From the NCBI RefSeq assembly GCF_004168625.1, contig NZ_SDWW01000035.1, forward strand, positions 1 to 50,366: a DNA stretch of 50,366 bases, in the 5' to 3' direction. The notes beneath the pieces were generated by a model. It saw only the letters and a program-made list of their open reading frames with translations, searched no databases and was not told the origin of the DNA. Both the position numbers and the translations under genes were made by a program. Positions 28,638 through 37,602 of this stretch are shown piece by piece; the first letter of the stretch is position 1; each line of letters begins with the position of its first letter. The stretch is from Pengzhenrongella frigida (lineage in GTDB: Bacteria > Actinomycetota > Actinomycetes > Actinomycetales > Cellulomonadaceae).

Positions 28638-29948
28638 ATGTCGGCCTGGGCCGACCACGCCATCTGGTGGCACATCTACCCGCTCGGCTTCACCGGGGCG
28701 CCGCCCGCCGCGCTCCCCCCGGGCGCTTCGGTGGCGCACCGGCTGGACCACCTGACCGCGTGGCTGGACTACGTCGTCGAGCTCGGCGCGAACGGACTCC
28801 TGCTCGGCCCGATCTTCGCGTCCGAGACCCACGGCTACGACACGACCGACTACCTGCGGATCGATCCGCGGCTCGGCGACGACGCCGACTGGGACGCCCT
28901 CGTGCTCGCCGCGCACGGCCGCGGCCTGCGCCTCATGCTCGACGGCGTCTTCAACCACGTCGGGCGCAGCCACCCGCGGTTCGTCGCGGCGCTGGCCGAC
29001 GGCCCCGACTCCGCCGCCGGCCGCTGGTTCCACTGGCACCCCGACGAGTCCGGCACGCTCGTCCCGCAGGTCTTCGAGGGGCACGACGCGCTGGTCACCC
29101 TCAACCACACCAACCCCGAGGTGGCCGCGCACGTCGCCCACGTGATGGGGCACTGGCTCGACCGCGGCGCGGACGCGTGGCGCCTGGATGCGGCGTACGC
29201 CGTCCCGGCGGACTTCTGGCGCCAGGTCCTGCCCGCCGTCCGCGCGACCCATCCCGATGTCTGGGTCGTGGGCGAGATGATCCACGGCGACTACGCGGAG
29301 TACGTCGCGGCCGCCGGCATCGACTCGGTCACGCAGTACGAGCTCTGGAAGGCCCTGTGGAGCTCGGTGCTCGACGGGAACTTCTTCGAGCTCGCCTGGG
29401 CGCTCGAGCGGCACGACGCGTTCGCCGCGGCGTTCCTGCCGCTGACGTTCGTCGGCAACCACGACGTCACGCGGATCGCGAGCCGGATCACCGACCCCCG
29501 GCACATCACGCACACCGCCGCCGTGCTGTTCCTCGTCGCGGGCGCGCCCGCGGTGTACTCCGGCGACGAGCAGGGCTACCGCGGGATCAAGGAGGAGCGC
29601 TTCGGGGGCGACGACGCCATCCGCCTGACCTTCCCGGCCACCCCCGCGGGCCTCGCCCCCGAGGGCTGGTCGGTGTACCGCGAGCACCAGCGGCTCATCG
29701 CCCTGCGTCGCAACCACCCGTGGCTCACGCACGCGCGGACCACGGTGCTGCACGTGGCGAACGACCAGCTCGTGCTCGCGGCCGACTCGCCCACCGGCGA
29801 CGACCGGCTGGTGCTCGCCCTGAACCTGGGCGACGAGCCGTTCGCCCCGCCGGTGGCGCTGGGCGGCAGGCTCCTGACCTCGGGCGACGACCCTCCCGAG
29901 AGCGCGGACCGGGTACCTGCCCACGGCTGGGCGGTCCACCGCGGCTGA
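28638..29948 (+). CDS. GH13 alpha-amylase-family glycoside hydrolase
   Basis: A 436-residue (beta/alpha)8 enzyme acting on alpha-glucans or alpha-glucosides. Conserved regions are DGVFNHVG, the nucleophile Asp184 in AWRLDAAY, the acid/base Glu213 in VVGEMIHGD, and Asp276 in FVGNHDVTR; the C-terminal beta domain is short. No signal peptide, so cytosolic. GCGAGGAG lies eight bases before the ATG. The compact size and missing domains do not identify the exact specificity (amylase, maltogenic or sucrose-related all possible). Confidence 0.92.
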   Translation: MSAWADHAIWWHIYPLGFTGAPPAALPPGASVAHRLDHLTAWLDYVVELGANGLLLGPIFASETHGYDTTDYLRIDPRLGDDADWDALVLAAHGRGLRLMLDGVFNHVGRSHPRFVAALADGPDSAAGRWFHWHPDESGTLVPQVFEGHDALVTLNHTNPEVAAHVAHVMGHWLDRGADAWRLDAAYAVPADFWRQVLPAVRATHPDVWVVGEMIHGDYAEYVAAAGIDSVTQYELWKALWSSVLDGNFFELAWALERHDAFAAAFLPLTFVGNHDVTRIASRITDPRHITHTAAVLFLVAGAPAVYSGDEQGYRGIKEERFGGDDAIRLTFPATPAGLAPEGWSVYREHQRLIALRRNHPWLTHARTTVLHVANDQLVLAADSPTGDDRLVLALNLGDEPFAPPVALGGRLLTSGDDPPESADRVPAHGWAVHRG

Positions 29949-29965
29949 TCCCGCGTCGGGTACGC

Positions 29966-30009
29966 AAAAGGGCGGTCGATCTGCAGTGACGCAGATCAAC
30001 CGCCCTTTT
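29966..30009. terminator. Bidirectional terminator between GH13 and tRNA-Ala
   Basis: An inverted repeat with 18 of 19 paired positions around AGTGAC: the left arm starts AAAAGGGCGG, the right arm ends CCGCCCTTTT. The A-run on one side and T-run on the other make it an intrinsic terminator for both the GH13 gene and the convergent tRNA. Confidence 0.92.
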
Positions 30010-30011
30010 CC

Positions 30012-30087
<76 letters not shown>

Positions 30088-30160
30088 CCAAGCGGGGTAA
30101 AGATTAGCACCCACGGAGCGGAAACCGAGAAATCGGGTTCAGATCACCGCGAGCGGCCAC

Positions 30161-31249
30161 TCATCCGGCGGCCCGGCGACGCGCGAGGATCGCGTCCAGG
30201 TCGAGCGGGGCACTCTCCGGCGCGAGCGGTGGGGCGACGGCGTCCGTGACCTGCGAGGCGGCGACGTCGCCGTCGGCGGCGGCGGCGGGTTCGGCGAGGT
30301 CCTGGGTCGGCTGCGCGGCCGATGCCGCCGGCATCTCCGGTTCGGAGATGACCAACGGGATGGGTTCGCGGCGGGGCGCGGCGGCCTTCGTCGTGTACGT
30401 CGGGCGGGGCACGGGCACCGGGGACCAGCCGGCCGGTTCGGACTCGGGTGCGGCAGCCTCGGTCGATCCGCCGTCGGCGTCGGCCACGGGAGCGCTCGCC
30501 ACGGCGCCGGCTGAGCCGCCCGCCTCGGCGTCGTCGGCCGGCGCGGTCGCGTCGTCGCGGATGCGGGCGATGACCTGGGTCGGCGCGTCGGACGGGTGCA
30601 GCGCCCGGCCGGTGACCGGTGCGTTCGCAGCTCGAGCCGCACCGCCGGTGGCGCTTCGCTGGCGCTCCCAGGCGGCGTCGGCCACCTGGCCCTGCACCAC
30701 GGCGCGACGGCCGAGCACGAGGACGCCCGTGAGTGCGACCGTGGGCGCGATCGCCGCGACGACCGCGACGGCGGTCAGGCCGACGACGACCCAGCCCGCC
30801 ACGCTCATCACGAGCAGCGAGAGCGTCAGCACGCCACGACGACGCGCGGCGGCTCCGCGTCGCGCGAGGCTGGCCGCCCGGTGGGCACGGCGCTGGGCCG
30901 CACGCCTCGCGGCGTCGGCGCTGATCCTGTCCTGCGTCCCGTGCGGTCGATCCACGATCCTGCCTTCCGTCACCGCGACAACCCCGAGGTTCTGCACCGG
31001 TATCCCCCGGCAAGGAGTGAGCAGCGACGAACGTCTCTCGACGCTCGTGCCGCAGTCCGTCCGCGCCTCGCTCACGCGCGGGTCCCGGCCCGGCCGGCCG
31101 GTCACCGCGAGCACGCGCAACGCCCCGGAGAACCTGTCTTCGGCACGCGACTCGAGCAGCTGTTGCCGGTGCCGCAACCGATGCGGCACCAGGTAGGCGA
31201 TCCAGAGGACGGCCGCCGCGAGGGCGACTACTCCTGCTGGATCTCGCAC
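30161..31249 (-). CDS. sepX: SepX/GlpR-like membrane protein of the division machinery
   Basis: A 362-residue protein with an N-terminal membrane helix ending in IAYLVPHRLRHRQQ, a basic cytosolic stretch, two further hydrophobic segments (about 136-180, ending LVLGRRAVV) and a long Ala/Pro/Asp-rich disordered tail. The N-terminal helix followed by YLVP and basic residues, the later membrane pair and the position downstream of galU-glp-rimJ match SepX (Streptomyces) / GlpR (Corynebacterium), the receptor for the MoeA-like protein Glp at the septum. The sequence is otherwise poorly conserved, so the call rests largely on layout. The start is GTG. Confidence 0.68.
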   Translation of the reverse strand: MRDPAGVVALAAAVLWIAYLVPHRLRHRQQLLESRAEDRFSGALRVLAVTGRPGRDPRVSEARTDCGTSVERRSSLLTPCRGIPVQNLGVVAVTEGRIVDRPHGTQDRISADAARRAAQRRAHRAASLARRGAAARRRGVLTLSLLVMSVAGWVVVGLTAVAVVAAIAPTVALTGVLVLGRRAVVQGQVADAAWERQRSATGGAARAANAPVTGRALHPSDAPTQVIARIRDDATAPADDAEAGGSAGAVASAPVADADGGSTEAAAPESEPAGWSPVPVPRPTYTTKAAAPRREPIPLVISEPEMPAASAAQPTQDLAEPAAAADGDVAASQVTDAVAPPLAPESAPLDLDAILARRRAAG

Positions 31250-31323
31250 CCTTCGACGTTAGGCGAGTCGCGTGCGACGCCGCCGCAGCCCGCGCGGCGT
31301 GTCGGCGGGCGACCGCACGGGTT

Positions 31324-31935
31324 TCAGCCCTCGGGCGGGTTCGCCGGCCCCGCGTGCCACCGCGCGAGCAGCCCGCCGGGCACGTCCTCGGTCGTCAGCG
31401 CGAACGACCGGTGGTCGCGCCACGAGCCCGCGATGTGCAGGTAGCGCCGCCGAAGACCCTCGTCGCGAAAGCCGAGCTTCTCCACGACGCGCAGGCTGGG
31501 CCCGTTCTCGGTCCGGATGTTGATCTCCATCCGGTGCAGCCCGAGCTCCTGGAAGCAGTGGTCGGTGGCCAGCGCGACGGCGGTCGGGGTCACCCCGCGC
31601 CCGGCGACGTGCTGCGAGACCCAGTAGCCGATCGTCGCCGAGCACAGCGACCCGTACGTGATGCCGGAGACGGTCAGCTGGCCGACGAGCGCGCCGTCGA
31701 GGTCGACCGCGAACGGCAGGGTGGTCCCCTGCCGCGCCTGGACCGCCAGGGTGTGGACGAAGTTGCCGAACGTCGGCGCGGGGCCGACGACCGGGACCGG
31801 CGAGGACGCCTCCCACGGCGCGAGCCAGGCCGAGTTGGCGGCGCGGAGCGCGAGCCACACCCGCCCGTCGCGGCGGCGCAGGGGTCGCAGCCGCACGCCT
31901 GAGTCGGTGAGGACCGCGGGCCACCCGGTCGCCAT
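31324..31935 (-). CDS. rimJ: GNAT N-acetyltransferase, RimJ/RimL type
   Basis: A 203-residue acetyltransferase of the ribosomal-protein-alanine N-acetyltransferase group. Seen: VRLRPLRRRDGRVWLALR at the N-terminus, the substrate strand GSLCSATIGYWVSQHVAGRGVTPTAV with the acetyl-CoA loop around QHVAGRG, and LHRMEINIRTENGPSLRVVEKLGFRDEGLRRRYLHI, the classic RimJ C-terminal motif. It starts 1 bp after the glp stop, so the two are probably cotranslated. The acetylated protein is unknown. Confidence 0.9.
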   Translation of the reverse strand: MATGWPAVLTDSGVRLRPLRRRDGRVWLALRAANSAWLAPWEASSPVPVVGPAPTFGNFVHTLAVQARQGTTLPFAVDLDGALVGQLTVSGITYGSLCSATIGYWVSQHVAGRGVTPTAVALATDHCFQELGLHRMEINIRTENGPSLRVVEKLGFRDEGLRRRYLHIAGSWRDHRSFALTTEDVPGGLLARWHAGPANPPEG

Positions 31936-31936
31936 C

Positions 31937-33166
31937 TCAGCCCTCGAGGACGAGGCAGTGGACCCGGTCGCCGGCCTGGACGGCTACGTCGCGCTCGGGC
32001 ACGACGGCGAGCGCGTTCGCGCGCGAGAGCGCGACGACCGAGAGCTCACCCGGCTCGCCGAGCGGCGTCACGCGATAGCCGCCGTCCGGGCTCCCGGCGA
32101 GGATCGCCGGCACGAACTGACGCTGCCCCGCCGGGGACGGCCACCCGGCCGTGGCCACGGCCGGGACCGAGGACCGGAACAGCTCCGCGCGGCCGGAGAT
32201 CGCCCGGAGCACCGGGCGGACGAACACCTCGTACGAGATGTACGCCGCGACCGGGTGCCCGGGCAGCGCGAAGATCGGCACCCCGGGGTGGTGGTCGTCG
32301 CCCCCGACGCGCCCGTAGCCCTGCAGCCGACCCGGAGTCATCGCGACATGGTCGAAGCGCACCGTCCCGAGAGACGCGAGCACGTCCTTGACGGTGTCCG
32401 AGGCGGACTCGCTCAGCCCGCCGGTCGTGATGAGCAGGTCGGCGCGGACCAGCTGGTCCTGGATGACCTCACGCAAGGCGGCACGGTCGTCACCCACGAC
32501 CCCGATCCGGATCGCGTGCGCACCCGTGTCGCCCACGGCGCTCACCAGCGCGGGACCGTTCGCGTCATGCACCATGCCGTCGAGCGGAGCCGCGCCCGGG
32601 GCGGTCAGCTCGTCGCCGATCGAGAGCACGACGACGCGCGGCGACGGGTGCACCGTCACCCGGCCCCGCCCGAGCGCGGCCGCCAGGGCGACCTGGCGGG
32701 GCCCGAGCCGGGTCCCGGCCGCGAGCACGACGTCGCCGCCCCGGGCGTCCACGCCTTCGCGGCGGACATGCTCACCGGGCACGGTCGGGCGCGGCACGAG
32801 CACCCGGGCCGTGCCGCGGTCGGTCTGGTCGAGCGGGACGACGGCGTCGGCTCCCCGCGGCAGCGGCGCACCCGAGGCGATGCCGACCGCGTACCCGGAC
32901 ACGAGGCGCAGCGGCGCAGCGGCGCCCACGTGCACGTCGTGAACCACCGGGAGGTGCAGCGGCAGCCCGTGGCCGGCGGCGGCCGTGTCGGCGGACGCCA
33001 CGGCGTAGCCGTCCTGCGCGGCGAGCGCGAACGGCGGCAGGTCGTGCGCGGCGACGACGTCGACCGCGAGGATGCAGCCGACGGCGTCGGCCAGCACGAC
33101 CTCGAGCGGCGCGACCGGGCCGACGGCCGCGAGCACCGCCGCCAGCTGGTCCTGGACCGATCTCAC
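31937..33166 (-). CDS. glp: MoeA-like gephyrin-type protein (Glp)
   Basis: A 409-residue MoeA-fold protein: domains I/II (LPPFALAAQDGYAVAS, IASGAPLPRGADAVVPLD), the catalytic-type MPT-binding domain III (VLSIGDELTAPGAAPLDG, NGPALVSAVGDTGAHA, LITTGGLSESASDTVKDVL, VAMTPGRLQGYG, IFALPGHPVAAYISYEVFV) and beta-barrel IV. Classical MoeA inserts molybdate into molybdopterin. The galU-glp-rimJ-glpR neighbourhood, with no other Moco genes here, points to the Glp paralogue that binds FtsZ in corynebacteria; a Moco role is not excluded. It overlaps galU by 4 bp (GTGA). Confidence 0.88.
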   Translation of the reverse strand: MRSVQDQLAAVLAAVGPVAPLEVVLADAVGCILAVDVVAAHDLPPFALAAQDGYAVASADTAAAGHGLPLHLPVVHDVHVGAAAPLRLVSGYAVGIASGAPLPRGADAVVPLDQTDRGTARVLVPRPTVPGEHVRREGVDARGGDVVLAAGTRLGPRQVALAAALGRGRVTVHPSPRVVVLSIGDELTAPGAAPLDGMVHDANGPALVSAVGDTGAHAIRIGVVGDDRAALREVIQDQLVRADLLITTGGLSESASDTVKDVLASLGTVRFDHVAMTPGRLQGYGRVGGDDHHPGVPIFALPGHPVAAYISYEVFVRPVLRAISGRAELFRSSVPAVATAGWPSPAGQRQFVPAILAGSPDGGYRVTPLGEPGELSVVALSRANALAVVPERDVAVQAGDRVHCLVLEG

Positions 33167-34062
33167 GCCGGCAGGCTCGGAACGTACTCCGCCAACCAGC
33201 GGCGGAACTCGGGGCCGAGGTCGGGTCGGTCGGCGGCGATCCGCACGACGGCCTTGAGGTAGTCGAGCCGGTCGCCGGTGTCGTAGCGGCGCCCGCGGAA
33301 GATCACGCCGTACACGCCGCCGCCCTGCTCGACCGGCATGCCGGCGAGGGTCGCGAGGGCGTCGGTGAGCTGGATCTCGCCGCCGCGGCCGGGCGCGGTG
33401 TCCTCGAGCACGCGGAACACCGCGGGGTTCAGCACATAGCGTCCGATGATCGCGAGGTTGCTCGGCGCGTCGGCGGTGTCGGGCTTCTCGACGAGCCCGG
33501 TGATCCGGACCTCGTCGGACCCGCCGCCCTCGAGCGGCTCGGCCGCGGCGCAGCCGTACAGGTGGATCTGGTCGGGGTCGACCTCGAGCAGCGCGATCAC
33601 CGACCCGCCCGTGCGCTCCTGGAGCGCCACCATCGCAGGCAGGATCGGGTCGCGACGGTCGATCAGGTCGTCGCCCAGCAGGACGGCGAACGCCTCGTCG
33701 CCGACGTGGCGCTTCGCGCAGAGGACCGCGTGGCCGAGCCCCTTGGGCTGCCGCTGCCGCACGAAGTGCACATCGGCGAGGTCGGTCGAGGCCCGGACGA
33801 GCGCGAGCCGTTCGGTGTCACCCTTCGCCTCGAGCGAGGCCTCGAGCTCGGGTGCGGCGTCGAAGTGGTCGGCCAGGGAGCGCTTGCTGCGGCCGGTGAT
33901 CATGAGGATGTCGTCCAGGCCGGCCGCGACCGCCTCCTCCACCACGTATTGGATCGCGGGCTTGTCCACCACCGGGAGCATCTCTTTCGGAGTGGACTTC
34001 GTCGCCGGCAGGAATCGGGTTCCGAGACCTGCGGCCGGGATGACTGCCTTGTAGATCGCCAT
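33163..34062 (-). CDS. galU: UTP-glucose-1-phosphate uridylyltransferase
   Basis: A 299-residue nucleotidyltransferase making UDP-glucose for glycans and storage sugars. Motifs: AVIPAAGLGTRFLPATKSTPKEMLPVVDKPAIQ in the N-terminal loop, QPKGLGHAVLCAK, LLGDDLID, GLVEKP and GRYVLNPAVF. Length is typical. It heads the galU-glp-rimJ-sepX group and is divergent from the 5-formyl-THF cyclo-ligase across 132 bp. It could supply the GT2 synthase later in the window, but GlmU could equally do so with UDP-GlcNAc. Confidence 0.97.
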   Translation of the reverse strand: MAIYKAVIPAAGLGTRFLPATKSTPKEMLPVVDKPAIQYVVEEAVAAGLDDILMITGRSKRSLADHFDAAPELEASLEAKGDTERLALVRASTDLADVHFVRQRQPKGLGHAVLCAKRHVGDEAFAVLLGDDLIDRRDPILPAMVALQERTGGSVIALLEVDPDQIHLYGCAAAEPLEGGGSDEVRITGLVEKPDTADAPSNLAIIGRYVLNPAVFRVLEDTAPGRGGEIQLTDALATLAGMPVEQGGGVYGVIFRGRRYDTGDRLDYLKAVVRIAADRPDLGPEFRRWLAEYVPSLPA

Positions 34063-34194
34063 GGCCGAAAGGTTATCCGCCCGACGGCGGTCCGCCGCGC
34101 TGCCCGACCCGATTCGACCCCGTTCGCGTACGTCCGCACCCGCCGGTGTTCGTCGCGCGCCCCGCCCGCGAGCGGGGTGCGAGACACTGGGGGC

Positions 34195-34845
34195 ATGAGC
34201 ACCGCCGCCCAGCCCTATCCCCCTGCCCTCGGAGTCATCGAGCCTGAGGACGCAAAAGACACAATGCGGACGGCAATACGCTCAGCCCGGCAGCAGCGTT
34301 CCGAACGTCGCCGCCAGGAGGCCGCGCAGGCGTTCGCCGATGTGCTCGAGACGATGCCCGAGCTGCGCGCGGCCCGTTGCGTCGCCGCCTACGTCGCTCG
34401 ACCCTTCGAGCCGAGCACCGGTCCCCTGCTCGAGCTGCTCGCCGATCGCGGGGTCCGGGTCCTGCTCCCGGTGCTCGGCACCGGGCTGCAACGCGACTGG
34501 GCCGCGTACAACGGCGCCGACGACCTGCAGCAGCGGGCACCGGGCCGCCCGCGCGAACCCGGTACGGCGGGGCTCGGTGCCGAGGCGCTGCAGTCGGCCG
34601 ACGTGATCGTCGCGCCCGCGCTCGCCGTCGACACCTCCGGCGCCCGCCTCGGGCAGGGCGGTGGGTGGTACGACCGCGCCCTGGAGCACGCGCGCCCCGG
34701 GACCCCGGTGATCGCGATGGTGTTCGCCGAAGAGGTCTACGACGCGGGCACGCGCCCGCTGCCGCGCCAGCCGCACGACCGGTTGGTCGACGCGGTCGCC
34801 ACGCCCGAGGGCTGGCGCTGGCTCAGGCTCCAGACCGCAGAGTGA
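34195..34845 (+). CDS. 5-formyltetrahydrofolate cyclo-ligase
   Basis: A 216-residue ATP-dependent enzyme converting 5-formyl-THF to 5,10-methenyl-THF. Seen: the basic N-terminal helix KDTMRTAIRSARQQ, YVARPFEPSTGPLLELL, RVLLPVLG, DVIVAPALAVDTSGARLGQGGGWYDRAL (the folate/ATP loop GxGGGxYD) and the closing PHDRLVDAVATPEG. The frame continues upstream opposite galU, but ATG at 34195 fits the family. Its 3' end overlaps the convergent acylase gene by 23 bp. Confidence 0.93.
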   Translation: MSTAAQPYPPALGVIEPEDAKDTMRTAIRSARQQRSERRRQEAAQAFADVLETMPELRAARCVAAYVARPFEPSTGPLLELLADRGVRVLLPVLGTGLQRDWAAYNGADDLQQRAPGRPREPGTAGLGAEALQSADVIVAPALAVDTSGARLGQGGGWYDRALEHARPGTPVIAMVFAEEVYDAGTRPLPRQPHDRLVDAVATPEGWRWLRLQTAE

Positions 34846-37432
34846 GCCGGTCGGCCGCCGACTCGTCGACGGCCGCGGCGGAGTAGGGCCACGGGTAGGT
34901 CTCGCCCCGGGCCCAGGCCCCGAACTGGTCGCTGTAGTGCGCGCTCGCCGGGTGCCCCGAGGTTCCCGTGAGCGTGACCCATGTCGAGGCGTCAAGATCG
35001 GCGAGGTCCACGACCATCCGCATCGACGGCCCCTTGGTGACCGCGAACGAGTCGGTCGCCGCGTCCCAGCTGGTGGCATTGACGATGGACGACCCGCCCG
35101 CGACGGCGATCGCGTCCGGGTTCACCAGCCGCCGGACGACCGCCGGGACGGTCGGGCCGCCGAGCGCCGCATGCTCGGGCGCGGCGGTGTGCAGCTTGCC
35201 CCAGTTCCAGTCGGACGGGTCCTTGCCGAGCTCGACCGTCAGCTCGCGGCGGGCCGAGGTGAGCGCCTGCGAGAGGATCTCGTCCCGCCCCTCGACGATG
35301 CCGACCGTGGTCCGGTCGTCCCACCACAGGTCGTCGGGCCGCTCGAGCATCCCTCGCACGACCTCGAGCCAGCGGCTGCCGCCGTCGGGCCGGGCACTGT
35401 CGGGCAGGTCGTCCCAGAAGGTGAGCTCGAGCAGGTTCGACCAGACCGACGCGAAGTACGCCGCCGCCGCCGAGTCGGTCGTCGAGTGCCCGTCCCAGCC
35501 GCGCAGCAGGTCCTGCCCGGCCCGGTCGAACGTCGTGGGGACCTTCGCCGAGAGCAGCATCGGGACGAGCATGGTCGCGTACGGGTTGGCGTCGTCGAGC
35601 TGCAGCTGGGACGTCGCCGCGCCGTCGATCGCGTCGCCGCGGGCGATCGAGGCGACCAGCACGTCGCGCACCCGCTGCGAGCGGTAGCCGAAGTCCCAGT
35701 CGCTGGTGAGGAACGGGCCCGCACCGGTGGGGGTCACGGCCTGGTTCGCGGCCACGATGAAGCCCTCCGGCGGGTCGAGCACGGCCGGCATGTCCGCCGC
35801 CTCGACGTAGCCCTGCCAGTCGTAGCGGCTGTCCCAGCCGGGTCGCGGCCAGGTGCCGTTCGAGGGGACCGGCCCGTCGGCGACCGCGGCGCGCACCGGG
35901 ATCTTGCCCGGGGCCTGGTAGCCGATGTGACCGTCGGTCGTCGCGAAGACGATGTTCTGCGAGGGCACCTCGAACAGGGTCGCGGCGGCCGCGATGTCGG
36001 CGGCCGTGCGAGCGAGGTCGATCGCGAAGACCGCGTCGGCCGTGCGGCCCGGGGTGAGCGCGGTCCAGCCCAGCGAGATCTCGTAGACCCCTTGGGGGGC
36101 GCCGTCGGGCAGGGGCGCGACCCGGGCGCTGTTCACCTCGGGCAGCACGCCCGAGATGATCGGTCCGTGCCCGGTCGAACGGACGGTCACCTCGACGTCG
36201 TCGGCGCCGTTGACCTTGATCGTCTCGGTCCGGGTGGTGACGTCGCGGCGCTCGCCCTCGCGCAGGTACTGCTCCCCCGAGGTGCGCTCGAGGAAGAAGT
36301 CGGTGACGTCGGCGCCCAGGTTCGTGATGCCCCAGGCGAGCGCGTCGTTGTGGCCGATGACGACGCCGGGGAAGCCTGCGAACGAGAAGCCGGTGACGTC
36401 GAACGGGCAGCCGTCGTCGACGACGGCGCAGTGCAGCCCCACCTGCGACCAGACCCCGGGGGCGGAGATCGCCAGGTGCGGGTCGTTCGCGAGGATCGGC
36501 AGGCCGGACGCCGTGTGCTCGCCGGCGACCACCCAGGAGTTGGAGCCGACACCCTCACCCTCACCGAGCAGGTGCGGCACGGCGGCGAGCGCATCCTTCG
36601 CGGAGGTGAGCGCATCCTGCAGAGCGTCGGACGCCAGGCCCTGGCCGGACAGGTCACCCGCGGACAGGTCACCGGCCGAGAGGTCGCCCGGGGCGGAATC
36701 GGCCACCGGCGCAGCGGTCGGCGCCGCCGAGGCGAGGATCGGGGCGTTCACCTCCTGCCGGTAGGCGGGGAACAGCTCGTCGACCCGGGCGATGTCCCGC
36801 ACGGAGGCGAAGCTGGTCGCGCGGTCGAGCTCGTCGTCGTAGTTGCCCCGCAGGTCCCATGCCATCGCCTTGAGCCAGGCCAGCGAGTCGATCGGGTCCC
36901 ACGGCTCCGGCTCCGCGACGTCGACCTGGAGCCCGAGCACGGTGTACTCGATCCCGAGCGTGTCGGGGTTGCGGGTCTCGAGGTAGGCGTTGACGCCGTC
37001 GGCGTAGGCCTGGAGGTACTCCCGCGTGCTGGGCAGGAGCAGATCCCACTCCTGCTCGGCGACCCGGCGCCAGCCGAAGGTCCGGATGACCGTGTCTGCC
37101 TCGAGGGCGTCCGCGTTCTCACCGACCAGCTCCGAGATCCGGCCAGCCGTGACGTGGCGGCGGTAGTCCATCTCGAAGAAACGGTCCTGGGCGTGCACGA
37201 ATCCCTGGGCGCGGAAGAGGTCGGCGGACGTCTCGGCGGTGATCTGCGGCACGCCCCGGGCGTCGCGCACGACGTCGACGTCGGCTGTCAGGCCCGGCAG
37301 GTCGAGCGTGCCGCCGACCTGCGGCAGCGGGCGGCGGACCACCACGAGAGCCAGCACGGACGTGGCGATGAGAGCAAGGACCACGACGCCGGCGACGACG
37401 AGGATGAGGCGGACGGCTCGACGGCGGGGCAC
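34823..37432 (-). CDS. Penicillin-acylase-family Ntn hydrolase, membrane anchored
   Basis: An 869-residue self-processing amidase. An N-terminal helix (LILVVAGVVVLALIATSVLALVV) anchors or exports it. The alpha chain runs from about 50 to 285 (QITAETSADLFRAQGFVHAQDRFFEMD is the family start). A linker with SAGDL repeats precedes the N-terminal nucleophile Ser299 in GSNSWVV. The beta chain has LANDPHLAISAPGVW, GFSFAGFPGVVIGHND and GITNLGADVTDFF. Family members cleave beta-lactam side chains, acyl-homoserine lactones or other N-acyl compounds; substrate unknown here. GTG at 37432 is chosen over upstream frames because the helix follows directly. It interrupts an order where ligase and fmdB are neighbours in mycobacteria. 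Confidence 0.9.
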   Translation of the reverse strand: MPRRRAVRLILVVAGVVVLALIATSVLALVVVRRPLPQVGGTLDLPGLTADVDVVRDARGVPQITAETSADLFRAQGFVHAQDRFFEMDYRRHVTAGRISELVGENADALEADTVIRTFGWRRVAEQEWDLLLPSTREYLQAYADGVNAYLETRNPDTLGIEYTVLGLQVDVAEPEPWDPIDSLAWLKAMAWDLRGNYDDELDRATSFASVRDIARVDELFPAYRQEVNAPILASAAPTAAPVADSAPGDLSAGDLSAGDLSGQGLASDALQDALTSAKDALAAVPHLLGEGEGVGSNSWVVAGEHTASGLPILANDPHLAISAPGVWSQVGLHCAVVDDGCPFDVTGFSFAGFPGVVIGHNDALAWGITNLGADVTDFFLERTSGEQYLREGERRDVTTRTETIKVNGADDVEVTVRSTGHGPIISGVLPEVNSARVAPLPDGAPQGVYEISLGWTALTPGRTADAVFAIDLARTAADIAAAATLFEVPSQNIVFATTDGHIGYQAPGKIPVRAAVADGPVPSNGTWPRPGWDSRYDWQGYVEAADMPAVLDPPEGFIVAANQAVTPTGAGPFLTSDWDFGYRSQRVRDVLVASIARGDAIDGAATSQLQLDDANPYATMLVPMLLSAKVPTTFDRAGQDLLRGWDGHSTTDSAAAAYFASVWSNLLELTFWDDLPDSARPDGGSRWLEVVRGMLERPDDLWWDDRTTVGIVEGRDEILSQALTSARRELTVELGKDPSDWNWGKLHTAAPEHAALGGPTVPAVVRRLVNPDAIAVAGGSSIVNATSWDAATDSFAVTKGPSMRMVVDLADLDASTWVTLTGTSGHPASAHYSDQFGAWARGETYPWPYSAAAVDESAADRLTLRSGA

Positions 37433-37539
37433 GCAGCGAGAATAGCCCGTCGGTCGCGGGGCCCGACGGCGTCCTGCGTCGGGGCGGCGCCGGGCCTGCC
37501 CGGGCCCTCGGATCCACCCTGCGCGCAGACGACGTACGA

Positions 37540-37566
37540 TTGGCACTTGAACCAGGAGAGTGCCAG
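37540..37566. promoter_or_regulatory. CIRCE-like HrcA operator upstream of the FmdB gene
   Basis: TTGGCACTT-N9-GAGTGCCAG matches the CIRCE consensus TTAGCACTC-N9-GAGTGCTAA at 14 of 18 arm positions with exact spacing; the arms pair at seven of nine. A TACGAT hexamer (37535-37540) that could be the -10 touches its left edge. It sits 36 bp before the GTG start, the place expected for heat-shock repression by HrcA. Confidence 0.75.
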
Positions 37567-37602
37567 CGGTCGCTGGCGCTGACGGAGCAAGGAGGATCAA
37601 TC

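Noticed and set aside
31937-33166. Plain molybdopterin molybdenumtransferase (moeA) as the final call
   Set aside because: The fold is the same, but neighbours are division and envelope genes and no Moco genes are seen, so Glp is preferred while keeping MoeA as an alternative.
34937-37582. An 881-residue plus-strand frame opposite the acylase gene
   Set aside because: Antisense shadow of a gene with intact Ntn-hydrolase motifs.
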